Shown in pieces: positions 20,467 to 30,314 of a stretch of 64,000 nucleotides of DNA; the stretch's first letter is position 1, and every line of letters starts with the position of its first letter. A model generated the notes under the pieces. It did no database searches, was not told the DNA's origin, and was given only the letters and a program-made list of their open reading frames with translations. Position numbers and translations under genes: made by a program. The stretch spans positions 620,001 to 684,000 of the forward strand of contig NZ_CP114606.1 of NCBI RefSeq assembly GCF_033558715.1. Direction: 5' to 3'. This stretch comes from Acinetobacter sp. YWS30-1 (GTDB lineage Bacteria > Pseudomonadota > Gammaproteobacteria > Pseudomonadales > Moraxellaceae).

Positions 20467-21174
20467 TCAGTCCAAGATAAATTCGTAGGGAATGTCGTAC
20501 CAAGATTCTTGTGGTTCACCATTTTTCATTGCAGGTTTAAAGGTACATAAGCTGAAAGCCTTGGACGCTGCACGGTCAAGTGAACGGCTGCCACTGGATT
20601 TTTTTACTTTGGCATCTTTCACTTTGCCGTCGGTATTCACAAAGACAGAGATCAGCACATTACCTTGCTCTTCATTCATTAATGCATCACGTGGATAATC
20701 TGGACGCTTACAGCCAGCTTCACCTTGAGATACGCCGCGTGTAACGCCAGTTGGTTGCGGTGGAGCAGCAGGTGCCGCTGCAACAACTGGAGCTGGTGCA
20801 GCCACCGGACTTGGGGATGGTGTTGCTGCAGCTACAGGCGTTGGTTCTGCAACCGGTTGAGTGACTGTTGGTGTAGGCTGTGTTTTCTGTACCGGAACCA
20901 CTTTTTCTACCGGTTTAACCTCAGGAACCTGTGCCACTTTTTCTACAATTTTAGGTGGCTCAGGTGGGGTTTCTTTAGGTGGCTCTGGTTCTGGTGGTTT
21001 AATATCCTGAATAATCATCAATTCAACCGGTTCTTCTGACGGTTTGATGATGTCTTTTGCCATACCTGCCATTAGCACCAGGCCCACCAGGATATGCAAG
21101 AAAATCACGACACCAATTCCAGTCAACTTTTTGGCGGAGCTTTTTTCTATGTCTTCAAACGTTGTGCTCATCAT
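20467..21174 (-). CDS. tonB: TonB energy-transducing protein
   Basis: 235 residues. N-terminal membrane helix about residues 16-36 (IGVVIFLHILVGLVLMAGMA) with the histidine typical of TonB, then a long Pro/Glu and Pro/Ala/Val-rich periplasmic spacer (PEPEPPKETPPEPPK and after), and a C-terminal domain from about residue 140 (CKRPDYPRDALMNEEQGNVL, then GSRSLDRAA). AGGAG precedes the tandem ATGs. It opens the operon to exbB and the two exbD genes and lies just downstream of the receptor gene on the same strand. Confidence 0.93.
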   Translation of the reverse strand: MMSTTFEDIEKSSAKKLTGIGVVIFLHILVGLVLMAGMAKDIIKPSEEPVELMIIQDIKPPEPEPPKETPPEPPKIVEKVAQVPEVKPVEKVVPVQKTQPTPTVTQPVAEPTPVAAATPSPSPVAAPAPVVAAAPAAPPQPTGVTRGVSQGEAGCKRPDYPRDALMNEEQGNVLISVFVNTDGKVKDAKVKKSSGSRSLDRAASKAFSLCTFKPAMKNGEPQESWYDIPYEFILD

Positions 21175-21267
21175 GACTCCTGGAATTTAAGACAAACAAG
21201 AAATAACGGTTTATTTCAAAGCTGATGTAGCTGCATTATTTTTTGTTTGGCTAAAATGATATGAATA

Positions 21268-21298
21268 CTGCAAATACAGCATGGCGCTGTATTTGCAG
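21268..21298. repeat. 13-base perfect hairpin after the receptor gene
   Basis: CTGCAAATACAGC and GCTGTATTTGCAG around ATGGC, 10 bases after the receptor stop on the minus strand. No T-run follows directly in that direction, so it is a hairpin that may terminate, process or protect the receptor mRNA before tonB. Confidence 0.75.
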
Positions 21299-21308
21299 AA
21301 AGCTTGTC

Positions 21309-23966
21309 TTAGAATTTGTAAGTACCACGGATGTAGTAAGTACGACCTGTAGGATCTGAGTAACGAGGGTCATAACCGTATTGGAAGTTATCCAGAACAT
21401 CAGATGCAGCAGGCTCTTCATCAAAGATGTTGAGGATACCGCCAGTCAACTCCAGGTTTTTGAAGCCTTTATAAGTTGTTGCGAAGTTATAAAGTGTGTA
21501 GTCACCCACATCACGTTCGCCAGAGTAGTCTTCATAACCACGAGTGAACTGTTGTTCAAAGATCATTTTCCAGTCTTCATAAGACCAGTTCAGGTTGGCA
21601 ACATGTTTCCAGCGAACTACTGCCGGGTCTTCATATTTGCCTACCAGACCAGACCATTCACCGCCTGGTTCACTTTGGTAGTCCAGATTGATCACGTAAG
21701 TACCATCAATACCGAAACCGAAACGACCAGTAGATGTTTTAGGTGTCAGGTAGTTCAGGCTCAGGTCTACACCTGAAGTTTTTAAACCGCCAGAGTTCAT
21801 CAGGGTAGTACGGATGTGCTGGATACGGCCTTCGCTATCACGTACGAAACGGTCAGCATAAAGGTCTGGATCATCAAAGATTGATGATTCACCCACTGTA
21901 CCTACCAGACCATCGATCTCGATATTGAAGTAGTCAGCAGTGAAAACCAGATTTTTGATTGGTTCAAATACTAAACCAGCAGTGAACGATGTAGATTCTT
22001 CTGGTTGCAGATCAGGTGAACCACCTTGGGTACGCTTGAACTGGGTATTACATTCAACCTGGTATTTAGGTTCGACTGGCGTGCCACCTGGACATAACAC
22101 AGGGTCATTGTATTTTGCACCTGTCCAGGTTTCACTGATTGGCGCGTTGATTTCGTACAAGCTTGGTGCACGGAAACCGGTGCTATATGATGCACGGAAC
22201 ATGACTTCCTTCATTGGTTCCCAACGAAGACCAACTTTCGGGTTGAAGGTATCACCGAAGTCGCTGTAGTCATCATAACGGGCAGCAATTTGAGCTTCCA
22301 GACTTGGCAAGATTGGAATCTGGAATTCAGTGAAGAATGCTGTGATGTCACGATCACCCTTACTGATTGGTTTGCTCGGATCAATACCAGAACCTGGTAC
22401 TTGAGCCACGATTTCAGAGTTTACTTTCGCTTCCCAGTCCTGAGTCGTGAAGCTGCCACCGAAGGCAAAGCCAACATCACCTGCAGGTAATTCAAAAATT
22501 GGACGACTAATCGTAAAGTCTGCAGTTGTAGACTCTAAAGAGGCGATGTTAGTTTCGCCATTAATCACAAATGATTCCCAAGGGGTATCGCCTGGACGTG
22601 CTGGACCGAATGGGTTGATACGACCTTCATTCAATGCAGTTTGCAGGTTGCTACGGTGTAAGTAACCACCTGTAAATTCATCAGTTGCTTCGCTTTTCGC
22701 GTATGACACGCCTGCGTTGATATCCCAGCCTAATGCCTCACCTTCAATACCGGCAAAGAAGCGGTGTGAGTCATTGGTTGACATACTTTGACGGTTACCT
22801 GCCTGAGAACGGAGGTAAAGTTGAAGTGGGTCACCGCTTAACTCACCATCTGTAATAGCCGGAGTAATACCATTACCTGGATAATATTGGCTGCTTGAAG
22901 GTAAAGTCACGGTACGGCCATAAACGTCTGGTGCAATTGAAGTGGATACTTCAGAACGTGTAAACACGTATTCACCAACCGCATTTAATGAATCATTAAG
23001 CTTGAATGTACCTTTACCTAATGCAGACAGTGTTTCAACCTGTGGTTTGATCGCAATTAAAGCCTGCGTATTCAGGTAGCAGAAGCCGTCATCTGGAGAA
23101 GACCATGGAACATTATTACAGTCATCTGGATATGGGTTACCTAAATAACCAGTGGTTGGATCATAGATGTTTGCCGGGAAGCCACTTGCAGAGCCGGCAT
23201 CAATACCTAATTCAGGAATTACACCACCACGGCGGCTGACTTTACGCTGTTGAGCATGGATCTGGTTAGATTTACGGTAGTCCAAGACACCCATGACGTT
23301 AAAGCCATTTTCATCCAGATCACCGAAACCACCGAAGATCGCAGCCTGTTGTTTCTCACCACCTGAATGTTCGGTTTCATGTAAGGCTCCGGTAACGCCT
23401 AAGCCATTGTATTCAGATTTGGTGATGAAGTTGATTACCCCCGCAATCGCATCTGCACCATAAACTGCAGAAGCACCATCACGTAAAATCTCAATACGGT
23501 CAATCATCGCCATAGGGATGATGTTTAAGTTGGTACTATCTGTACTGAATGCACTATAGGCAAGACGGCGGCCATTTAAAAGCACAAGCGTTTTGTCTGA
23601 GCCTAGACCACGTAAGTTGGCTGTAGAACCTGAAGTATTACTTGCACCTACATTTTGAGCAGTAGAGAAACCAGCCTGGTTGGCGCTGACTTTTACTAAA
23701 GCTTCTTCAACAGTAGTTACACCCTGGTTCGCAAGATCTTCACCTTTGATGACGGTGATTGGTGAAGAACTTTGTGCAGCAACCCCCTTGATTGATGAAC
23801 CCGTCACTGTCACTTTCTGAACTTTAGTTGGCTGTTCAGCAGATGCAGCTTCTTCGGCATGGGCCAGCGGCAGACACATCATACTTAAGCTGAGTGCGCT
23901 TAACTTGAGTAGTCTTTTGCTGACGGTTGGAGCCCCCATAGATCCGACCAATTTATTTTTTTTCAT
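21309..23966 (-). CDS. TonB-dependent outer-membrane receptor
   Basis: 885 residues from the ATG at 23966 (a GTG at 23978 is also in frame). A signal peptide ends near AHAEEA. A TonB-box-like VQKVTVTGSSIKG is followed by the plug domain (ITVIKGEDLANQGVTTVEEA, LRGLGSDKTLVLLNGRRLAY, IDRIEILRDGASAVYG) and a 22-strand barrel ending in GRTYYIRGTYKF with C-terminal Phe. The form with NGRRLA and DGASAVYGADAIAG is of the large receptor type seen in Xanthomonas and Caulobacter, often for non-siderophore substrates. Placement with tonB-exbBDD and divergent from a peptide-import operon suggests peptides, by inference. Confidence 0.92.
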   Translation of the reverse strand: MKKNKLVGSMGAPTVSKRLLKLSALSLSMMCLPLAHAEEAASAEQPTKVQKVTVTGSSIKGVAAQSSSPITVIKGEDLANQGVTTVEEALVKVSANQAGFSTAQNVGASNTSGSTANLRGLGSDKTLVLLNGRRLAYSAFSTDSTNLNIIPMAMIDRIEILRDGASAVYGADAIAGVINFITKSEYNGLGVTGALHETEHSGGEKQQAAIFGGFGDLDENGFNVMGVLDYRKSNQIHAQQRKVSRRGGVIPELGIDAGSASGFPANIYDPTTGYLGNPYPDDCNNVPWSSPDDGFCYLNTQALIAIKPQVETLSALGKGTFKLNDSLNAVGEYVFTRSEVSTSIAPDVYGRTVTLPSSSQYYPGNGITPAITDGELSGDPLQLYLRSQAGNRQSMSTNDSHRFFAGIEGEALGWDINAGVSYAKSEATDEFTGGYLHRSNLQTALNEGRINPFGPARPGDTPWESFVINGETNIASLESTTADFTISRPIFELPAGDVGFAFGGSFTTQDWEAKVNSEIVAQVPGSGIDPSKPISKGDRDITAFFTEFQIPILPSLEAQIAARYDDYSDFGDTFNPKVGLRWEPMKEVMFRASYSTGFRAPSLYEINAPISETWTGAKYNDPVLCPGGTPVEPKYQVECNTQFKRTQGGSPDLQPEESTSFTAGLVFEPIKNLVFTADYFNIEIDGLVGTVGESSIFDDPDLYADRFVRDSEGRIQHIRTTLMNSGGLKTSGVDLSLNYLTPKTSTGRFGFGIDGTYVINLDYQSEPGGEWSGLVGKYEDPAVVRWKHVANLNWSYEDWKMIFEQQFTRGYEDYSGERDVGDYTLYNFATTYKGFKNLELTGGILNIFDEEPAASDVLDNFQYGYDPRYSDPTGRTYYIRGTYKF

Positions 23967-23978
23967 CGTAAATTTCAC

Positions 23979-24670
23979 CCTTTTGTTATGTGAAGTAGTG
24001 CTGGGTTGATCTAAGCAAGGCGGATGCCAACTTATAAAATTTTATATTTTTATATTTTTAAGTAATTGAAAAATATTAATTTAATTGAATTTGGTTTGAT
24101 TTAGTCGAGTTATACTGAAGAAAAATTAAGAAGTCTGTGTATCGAATCTAAAGAAAGAAGGAAGTGAGACCCCTGTCAAAGCAATAAATAAATATTTAAT
24201 GAATAAGAAAGTAGTCCAAAAATGAGAGGGAAATTGAATAAAGTTTAATCATGGTGCATAATTTTTACATAAAATATACAATATTTTTTTAAAATAAATT
24301 ATTTATAATACAAGTACTTGTGTTTATTTATTGTTTACCTAAAGGTATACAATAGTGCAATAAGATGAAACAGGGTTGAGTTATTTTTGTGCGAAATGAA
24401 CTTTAGTGAGAATTTTAAGGATAAAAATTTAATTAATGATTCATGGAAAATATTATGTTATTCATAATGTTTTAAATAATTAATAAAAATAAACTTTTTT
24501 CAGTTAAAAACAGGAAGAAATCCCTATTTTTTGCAAGGATGGCATGAAATTCGCTTTGTTCAGTTTATTCCATCTGTCCAGCTTTGACCCATCCATTGAA
24601 GCAAATATGGGATGATGTATTTAAAACTTCCTATAGCAATAAAACTTCAAGATAAAGAATAGGTACAAAT
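23979..24670. other. long AT-rich divergent promoter region
   Basis: About 690 bases with no credible gene, between the receptor gene (minus) and the peptide-binding-protein gene (plus). It holds a perfect 10-base palindrome CAAGTACTTG at 24311-24320 and TACCT-AA-AGGTA at 24336-24347, possible regulator sites. I see no clear Fur box. Long A/T runs make -10-like sequences too common to assign promoters. Confidence 0.5.
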
Positions 24671-26449
24671 TTGAAATCAGCACTTTTTAGTATGACGATT
24701 TTGGCCTTGGCTATGAGCTCGGGGCAAACTGCCTGGGCAAAATCATCTGCACATCCGGATAAAATTTTAAACCTGGCTTTCGAAGCACCTGATGATGGTT
24801 TTGATATGGTCAAAACCTATAATTTTTATAGTGGTAGCGTAGCTGAGGCCATTTTCGAGCCTTTGTTGCGTTATGACTATCTGGCCCGGCCTGCAATTTT
24901 GGCTCCGAATACCGCCGAGTCTTTACCCGTGGTTAAACAGGATGGCAAAGTTTATACTTTTAAAATCAAGCCAGGAATTTATTTCAGTCCGGATCCGGCC
25001 TTTCAGGGCAAGAAGCGTGAACTGGTTGCTCGGGATTATATTTATTCCATGCAAAGGGTGATGGATCCGAAAAATCATTCGCCTTCTTTTTCCTTTATCG
25101 AAGGCAAAATTCTTGGCGCGGATCAAGTTATCCAACAAGCCAAAAAAACGGGCAAATTTAACTATGATGCTCCGATTGCCGGTTTAAAAGCTCTAGATAA
25201 ATATACTTTACAAATTACCCTGACCCGTTCAGACCTGAACTTTCCTTACATTCTGGCCTATGTCGCTTTTGCTGGTACTGCACGTGAAGTCATCGAACAT
25301 TATGGCGATCGGGTAGGTCAGCATCCAGTCGGAACAGGGGCATACCAGTTACATAAATATGTGCCGCGTAGCCGTATTGAATTAACCGCTAATCCAAATT
25401 ATCGCGGTTTTGTCTGGAACTTTAAGGGGGATGGTTCAGAGTGGGATCAACGGATTGTTAAAGCCATGCAAGGCAAGCAGATGCCGCAAATCGGCAAGGT
25501 CAAGATCAGTATCATTGAAGAAGAACAATCACGTTGGCTGGCCTTAAAATCTGGACAATTAGACTATGACAAACTGACTGCAAGCGGCGCTGAACAGGCA
25601 CTGGAAAATAAACAGCTGAAAAGTGAATACAAGAAAAAAGGCATTCTGCATTATCCGAATAAAGAACCGGAAATCACCTATACCATCATGAATATGCGTG
25701 ATCCGGTGATTGGTGGGAACTCACTGGAAAAAATTGCACTACGCCGTGCCATTGCCTTGTCCTATAACCAGAAAGAAGCCATCCAGCAGCTATATAAGGG
25801 GCATGCTGTTAAAGCTGAAATGATTCTTCCTGAAGGCGTGGGCGGATATAACCCGAATTATAGAAGCAGTATTGCCTATAACCCATTACTCGCCAATAAA
25901 CTGCTCGATCGTTTTGGCTACAAGAAAGGCGCCGATGGTTATCGTACCTTGCCTGATGGCAAACCATTGGTTCTGAAAATGAACTCGACCAGCTCAAGTT
26001 CTTCCGTCATTTCTGCGGAACTATGGAAAAAGAACCTGGATGCAATCGGAGTAAAAGTTGAATTTAAAGTCAGTAACTTTGCCGACAATTTAAAAGAAGC
26101 CACCCAGTGCAAACATATGATGTGGGGTGGCGCCTGGATTGCAGATTATCCGGAAGGGGAAAACTTTGCCCAATTGCTGTATGGCCCAAATGCCCAGCAA
26201 GGTAACCTGAGCTGCTATACCTCTAAAGCCTATGACGCGCTGTATCAAACTGCGATGAAACTGCCGCCTCAGCAACGTACTCCATATTATGAGCAGATGA
26301 ACCGCCAGATGGAGGCAGATAATCCGTGGATTTTGCACAATACCCGGGTACGCAACTGGCTGATTCACCCACAGGTACAGGGCTTTAAGGCACATCCGGT
26401 GACCAGGGCAGTTTGGCAATATCTGGATATTGAACCTGTTAAAAAATAA
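24671..26449 (+). CDS. periplasmic peptide-binding protein of ABC importer (first copy)
   Basis: 592 residues, SBP_bac_5 (DppA/OppA) family. The start is TTG at 24671, with ATAGGT upstream, giving a good signal peptide (MKSALFSMTILALAMSSG, cleaved near AWA); no lipobox cysteine, so soluble in the periplasm. Family signs include VGTGAYQLHKYVPRSRIEL, ALRRAIALSYN and the C-terminal AWIADYPEGENFAQLLYG. It captures oligopeptides or similar solutes for the permeases at 30.3-32.4 kb. A paralogue follows immediately. Confidence 0.85.
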   Translation: MKSALFSMTILALAMSSGQTAWAKSSAHPDKILNLAFEAPDDGFDMVKTYNFYSGSVAEAIFEPLLRYDYLARPAILAPNTAESLPVVKQDGKVYTFKIKPGIYFSPDPAFQGKKRELVARDYIYSMQRVMDPKNHSPSFSFIEGKILGADQVIQQAKKTGKFNYDAPIAGLKALDKYTLQITLTRSDLNFPYILAYVAFAGTAREVIEHYGDRVGQHPVGTGAYQLHKYVPRSRIELTANPNYRGFVWNFKGDGSEWDQRIVKAMQGKQMPQIGKVKISIIEEEQSRWLALKSGQLDYDKLTASGAEQALENKQLKSEYKKKGILHYPNKEPEITYTIMNMRDPVIGGNSLEKIALRRAIALSYNQKEAIQQLYKGHAVKAEMILPEGVGGYNPNYRSSIAYNPLLANKLLDRFGYKKGADGYRTLPDGKPLVLKMNSTSSSSSVISAELWKKNLDAIGVKVEFKVSNFADNLKEATQCKHMMWGGAWIADYPEGENFAQLLYGPNAQQGNLSCYTSKAYDALYQTAMKLPPQQRTPYYEQMNRQMEADNPWILHNTRVRNWLIHPQVQGFKAHPVTRAVWQYLDIEPVKK

Positions 26450-26471
26450 CTTGAGAAGATTAAGAACCAGT

Positions 26472-28274
26472 ATGAATGTGAATACAAACACTTTAAAAAA
26501 GCTGGCCAGTGGGGTTTTAATGGCCAGTTTAATGATGGCAGGTGCTGCACCCACATGGGCTGCCAATCCTGCCAATCCGAATAAAGTCTTAAAAACGGTC
26601 TTTCCTGCGGCTGAAACCGGTTTCGATCCCGGTTATATCCATGACCGTTATTCGGCCAAGATTAACTCGGCAATTTTCGAAACCTTATATACCTATGATT
26701 ATCTGGCCTCACCAGCGAAACTGGTGCCATTGACTGCGGTAGATATGCCTCAAGTCAGTGCAGACGGTTTGACTTATACCATTAAAGTTAAAAAGGGCAT
26801 TTACTTTGCAGATGATCCGGTCTTTGGCGGTAAAAAACGTGAACTGACCGCCTATGACTATGCCTATTCTCTAAAGCGTCTCTTAGATCCAAAACTTAAT
26901 TCACCAAATAGCTGGTTGCTGGATGGTCGGATCAAAGGGCTGGAAGCATGGACAGCCATGGCGAAAAAAAATGGCAAAGTCTATGAAAATCCATTTGAAG
27001 GTATTCAGACTCCAGATCGCTATACCTTGGTACTCAAGCTGAATAATCCGGATCAGAACTTTCCGATGTTGCTGGCCCACGGTCCAGCTGCCGCAGTTGC
27101 ACGCGAAGTCATTGAAAAGTATAAAGACAAAGCTGGCTGGGTAATGAGTAAGCCGGTCGGTACAGGGCCTTATGTGCTTAGCCGCTGGACACCGGGATCA
27201 CGCATTATCTTAAAGCCGAATCCGGCTTACCGTGGTTTTGTCTGGAATTATAAAGCCAATAGTGCAGCAGACCAGGCGATTGTCAGTGCGATGCAGGGCA
27301 AAAAAATGCCTCAAATCGGCACCATTGATGTGCGTGTCATTGAAGAAGCCCAATCACGGATGTTGTCATTCAAGAAAAATGAATTGGATCTGGTTGAAAT
27401 CGACGGCGATCTGGTCGTGCAGGCATTGGATGGTGACAAGTTAAAACCTGAACTGGTCAAGCAAGGCATCAAGCTGTCGCGCATGTTGGAGCCATCGATT
27501 AACTACCATTATTGGAATATGCAAGATCCGGTAGTAGGTGGCTTTACGCCAGAAAAAATAGCCTTACGTCGTGCGATGGCAATGGCTTTTTCTGTTGAAA
27601 ATATGATTAGCGTATTACTAAAAGGAGATGGTGCAAAACTACACATGCCTATTCCGCCAGGAGTTGCAGGCTATTCACCCGCTTATAAAACCAGTACGCC
27701 ATATTCGGTCAAGGCAGCCAACATGTTGCTGGATCGCTATAACTATAAGATCGGTGCGGATGGCTGGCGGAGAACTCCTGAAGGCAAACCTCTGGTGATT
27801 GAACTGATTACAGCCAATACCAGTCGTGGTCAGCAACAGGGCGAATTCTGGAAAAAGACCCTAGATAATATTCATATCAAACTGACCAGTAAGGCCATGC
27901 CATTTGCTGAAGGCATTAAGCTGGAAAAGCAATGTAAAACCATGTTTAAAAGCTCTGCATGGATTGCCGACTATCCGGATGCTGACAACTTCATGCAGTT
28001 GTTCTATGGCAAAAACGTCAATGTCACCAATAATGCCTGCTTCAAGCATGCGGAATATGACCGTTTATATGAACAAAGTCAAAGCATGCCACCGGGTCCT
28101 GAACGGGATCTGGTTTATCGCAAAATGACCCGTATTCTAGAGGTCAATATGCCAACCATGATGCTGTATAGCACTTACCGTAATGCACTAGCGCAACCTC
28201 ATGTTATTGGACACAAGTCCCATCCGATTCTGTCCACAGAATGGATGTATATCGATATTGATACTAAAAAGTAA
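26472..28274 (+). CDS. periplasmic peptide-binding protein of ABC importer (second copy)
   Basis: 600 residues from the ATG at 26472; the in-frame ATG at 26430 lies inside the preceding gene and is disfavoured. Signal peptide near MASLMMAGAAPTWAANPANP. It is homologous along its length to the preceding gene: VGTGPYVLSRWTPGSRIIL, RGFVWNYK, IALRRAMAMAFS and SSAWIADYPDADNFMQLFYG. It gives the importer a second binding protein, probably of different preference. 22 bases separate the two genes. Confidence 0.85.
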   Translation: MNVNTNTLKKLASGVLMASLMMAGAAPTWAANPANPNKVLKTVFPAAETGFDPGYIHDRYSAKINSAIFETLYTYDYLASPAKLVPLTAVDMPQVSADGLTYTIKVKKGIYFADDPVFGGKKRELTAYDYAYSLKRLLDPKLNSPNSWLLDGRIKGLEAWTAMAKKNGKVYENPFEGIQTPDRYTLVLKLNNPDQNFPMLLAHGPAAAVAREVIEKYKDKAGWVMSKPVGTGPYVLSRWTPGSRIILKPNPAYRGFVWNYKANSAADQAIVSAMQGKKMPQIGTIDVRVIEEAQSRMLSFKKNELDLVEIDGDLVVQALDGDKLKPELVKQGIKLSRMLEPSINYHYWNMQDPVVGGFTPEKIALRRAMAMAFSVENMISVLLKGDGAKLHMPIPPGVAGYSPAYKTSTPYSVKAANMLLDRYNYKIGADGWRRTPEGKPLVIELITANTSRGQQQGEFWKKTLDNIHIKLTSKAMPFAEGIKLEKQCKTMFKSSAWIADYPDADNFMQLFYGKNVNVTNNACFKHAEYDRLYEQSQSMPPGPERDLVYRKMTRILEVNMPTMMLYSTYRNALAQPHVIGHKSHPILSTEWMYIDIDTKK

Positions 28275-28293
28275 GAAAAAGCTGGAGATGATG

Positions 28294-30297
28294 ATGACAT
28301 TAAAACACTTGAAATTTACCACACTCTGTCTGGCGATGATCGGGGGATCTCAAACCGTCATGGCAGAGACCCAAACCCAGCTTTTGCCTTTATTCAAGGC
28401 TGCAGAAATTCCGGCATTGTGCGATGCCAATCTGGATAAAATGCAAAAAGATATCCAGAAATTTGAAAGCCAGAAAATCAAAAATAAGGCTGAAGCCCGT
28501 CCTTATCTGGCAGCTTGGGATACATTGCAGGCATCAATTGGTGATTTTGTTTCACCTATCGGTTTATATAGTAATGTCGATCCTGATCCGGCCTTGCGTC
28601 AGGCAGCAGATGACTGTGAGCTGAAAATCAGTAAATACCTGACTTCCATGTATCAGAGTCCAAAACTCTATGCCCAGTTCAAGAAACTGAAAGCCACAGA
28701 TCCGGTCGATGAGAAATTCCTGAAAGATATTCTGAATCAATTTGAAAAAACCGGGGTACAACTCAGCGCAGAGAAGCAGAAGCGTCTGAAGGAAATTATT
28801 GAAGAAAGTACCAAACTGGGGCAGGACTATTCCAAGAATGTACGTGATAATCCTGAAAAAGTTGAATTCACTGCTGCAGAACTGAAAGGTTTACCTGCGA
28901 GCTATATCGCCGGTTTAAAGAAAAATGAAAAGGGCAATTATCTGCTCGGCTTCGACTATCCGGAATATCAGCCATTTATGGAGCTGGCAGAGAGTGATGA
29001 AGCACGTAAACGCTATCAGACTGCCTATACCCGCCGAGGGACTGAGAAAAACCTCGAATACATGAAAAAGGCCATTGATCTGCGTTATGAACTGGCCCAG
29101 CTATTCGATAAAGACAGCTATGCGTATGTTGCCCTAAAAGATCGCATGGCCAAAACTCCAGAAGCAGTCAATAGTTTTCTGGATGAGGTCTATGCCAAAG
29201 TTGCGCCATTAGAAAAGCAGGATGTTGAAGAATTACGTCAGTTCAAGGCAGAAACCTTAAAAATTCCGCTGGAAAAAGCAGAGATTGAGCGCTGGAGCCA
29301 AGGCTACTGGAGTGAAAAACTGCGTCAGGCCAAATACAAGGTAGATCAGGAAAAACTGCGTGATTATTTCCCGACTGAAGCGGCGCAAAAATGGTTATTT
29401 GCCGTATCCTCCGAATTATATGGGATTGAATTCAAGCCGGTAAAAGTCAAAGCCTGGCACGATGAAGTTGAATACTATGCCGTGCATGACAAAGCCACTG
29501 GTGAGTTTATGGGCGGACTTTATGTCGATAAATACCCGCGTGAAGGCAAATATGGCCATGCTGCAGTCTGGGGCGTTTATGGTGGCAGCCGTTTAAATCA
29601 TCGCCGTCCGGTCTCTGTTTTGGTGACCAACTTCAACCGTAAAGGTCTGAACAGTAATGAGCTGGAGACTTTTGTACATGAAATGGGTCATGCGCTACAC
29701 GGAATATTATCGAAGACCCGTTATACCGAGCAGTCAGGTACATCGGTAGAGCGTGACTTTGTTGAAGCACCTTCGCAAATGTATGAAGAGTGGGCGCGCC
29801 GTTTCGAGACTTTATCTAAAGTAGCGGATTACTGTGAACCTGCTTGTCCTCGTGTCGATGAAGCCATGACCGAGCGCTTAAAGAATGTGAAAAATTATGG
29901 TCGCGGCCTGCATTATGCCCGTCAGACTTTATATGCTCAGTACGACATGGCCCTGCACGGTAAAGATGCGAAAAGTATTGATCCATTAAAACTCTGGCAG
30001 GATATGGAAAGTAAAACTGCGTTGGGCTCTGTTCCAGGTCAGCAATTCCCGGGTCAGTTCGGACATTTGATGGGTGGCTATCAGGCGGGTTATTACAGCT
30101 ATATGTGGTCTGAAGTGCTGGCACTCGATATGTTGTCTGCTTATGGTGACCATCTGATGGATCCAAAAGTCGGCATGCACTATCGCGAGACTGTACTAGC
30201 ACAAGGCGGACAAAAGCCGGGCGATCAGATGGTTAAGGATTTTCTGGGCCGTGATCCGGACAGCAAAGCTTTCTTTAATGAAATTTCAGGACATTAA
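28294..30297 (+). CDS. secreted M3-family zinc oligopeptidase
   Basis: About 667 residues. Signal peptide MTLKHLKFTTLCLAMIGG ending near VMAETQ. The M3 zinc motif is HEMGHALHG near residue 462, and the downstream glutamate ligand is in DFVEAPSQMYEEW. M3 enzymes (thimet oligopeptidase, OpdA, Dcp) cut short peptides inside a deep channel. The start is the third of three ATGs (28288, 28291, 28294), placed 6 bases after GGAG. Between peptide-binding proteins and peptide permeases, it probably trims imported peptides in the periplasm, which is inference. Most close cytosolic relatives lack a signal peptide. Confidence 0.88.
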   Translation: MTLKHLKFTTLCLAMIGGSQTVMAETQTQLLPLFKAAEIPALCDANLDKMQKDIQKFESQKIKNKAEARPYLAAWDTLQASIGDFVSPIGLYSNVDPDPALRQAADDCELKISKYLTSMYQSPKLYAQFKKLKATDPVDEKFLKDILNQFEKTGVQLSAEKQKRLKEIIEESTKLGQDYSKNVRDNPEKVEFTAAELKGLPASYIAGLKKNEKGNYLLGFDYPEYQPFMELAESDEARKRYQTAYTRRGTEKNLEYMKKAIDLRYELAQLFDKDSYAYVALKDRMAKTPEAVNSFLDEVYAKVAPLEKQDVEELRQFKAETLKIPLEKAEIERWSQGYWSEKLRQAKYKVDQEKLRDYFPTEAAQKWLFAVSSELYGIEFKPVKVKAWHDEVEYYAVHDKATGEFMGGLYVDKYPREGKYGHAAVWGVYGGSRLNHRRPVSVLVTNFNRKGLNSNELETFVHEMGHALHGILSKTRYTEQSGTSVERDFVEAPSQMYEEWARRFETLSKVADYCEPACPRVDEAMTERLKNVKNYGRGLHYARQTLYAQYDMALHGKDAKSIDPLKLWQDMESKTALGSVPGQQFPGQFGHLMGGYQAGYYSYMWSEVLALDMLSAYGDHLMDPKVGMHYRETVLAQGGQKPGDQMVKDFLGRDPDSKAFFNEISGH

Positions 30298-30314
30298 GTC
30301 AAGGAAGGAAAGCG

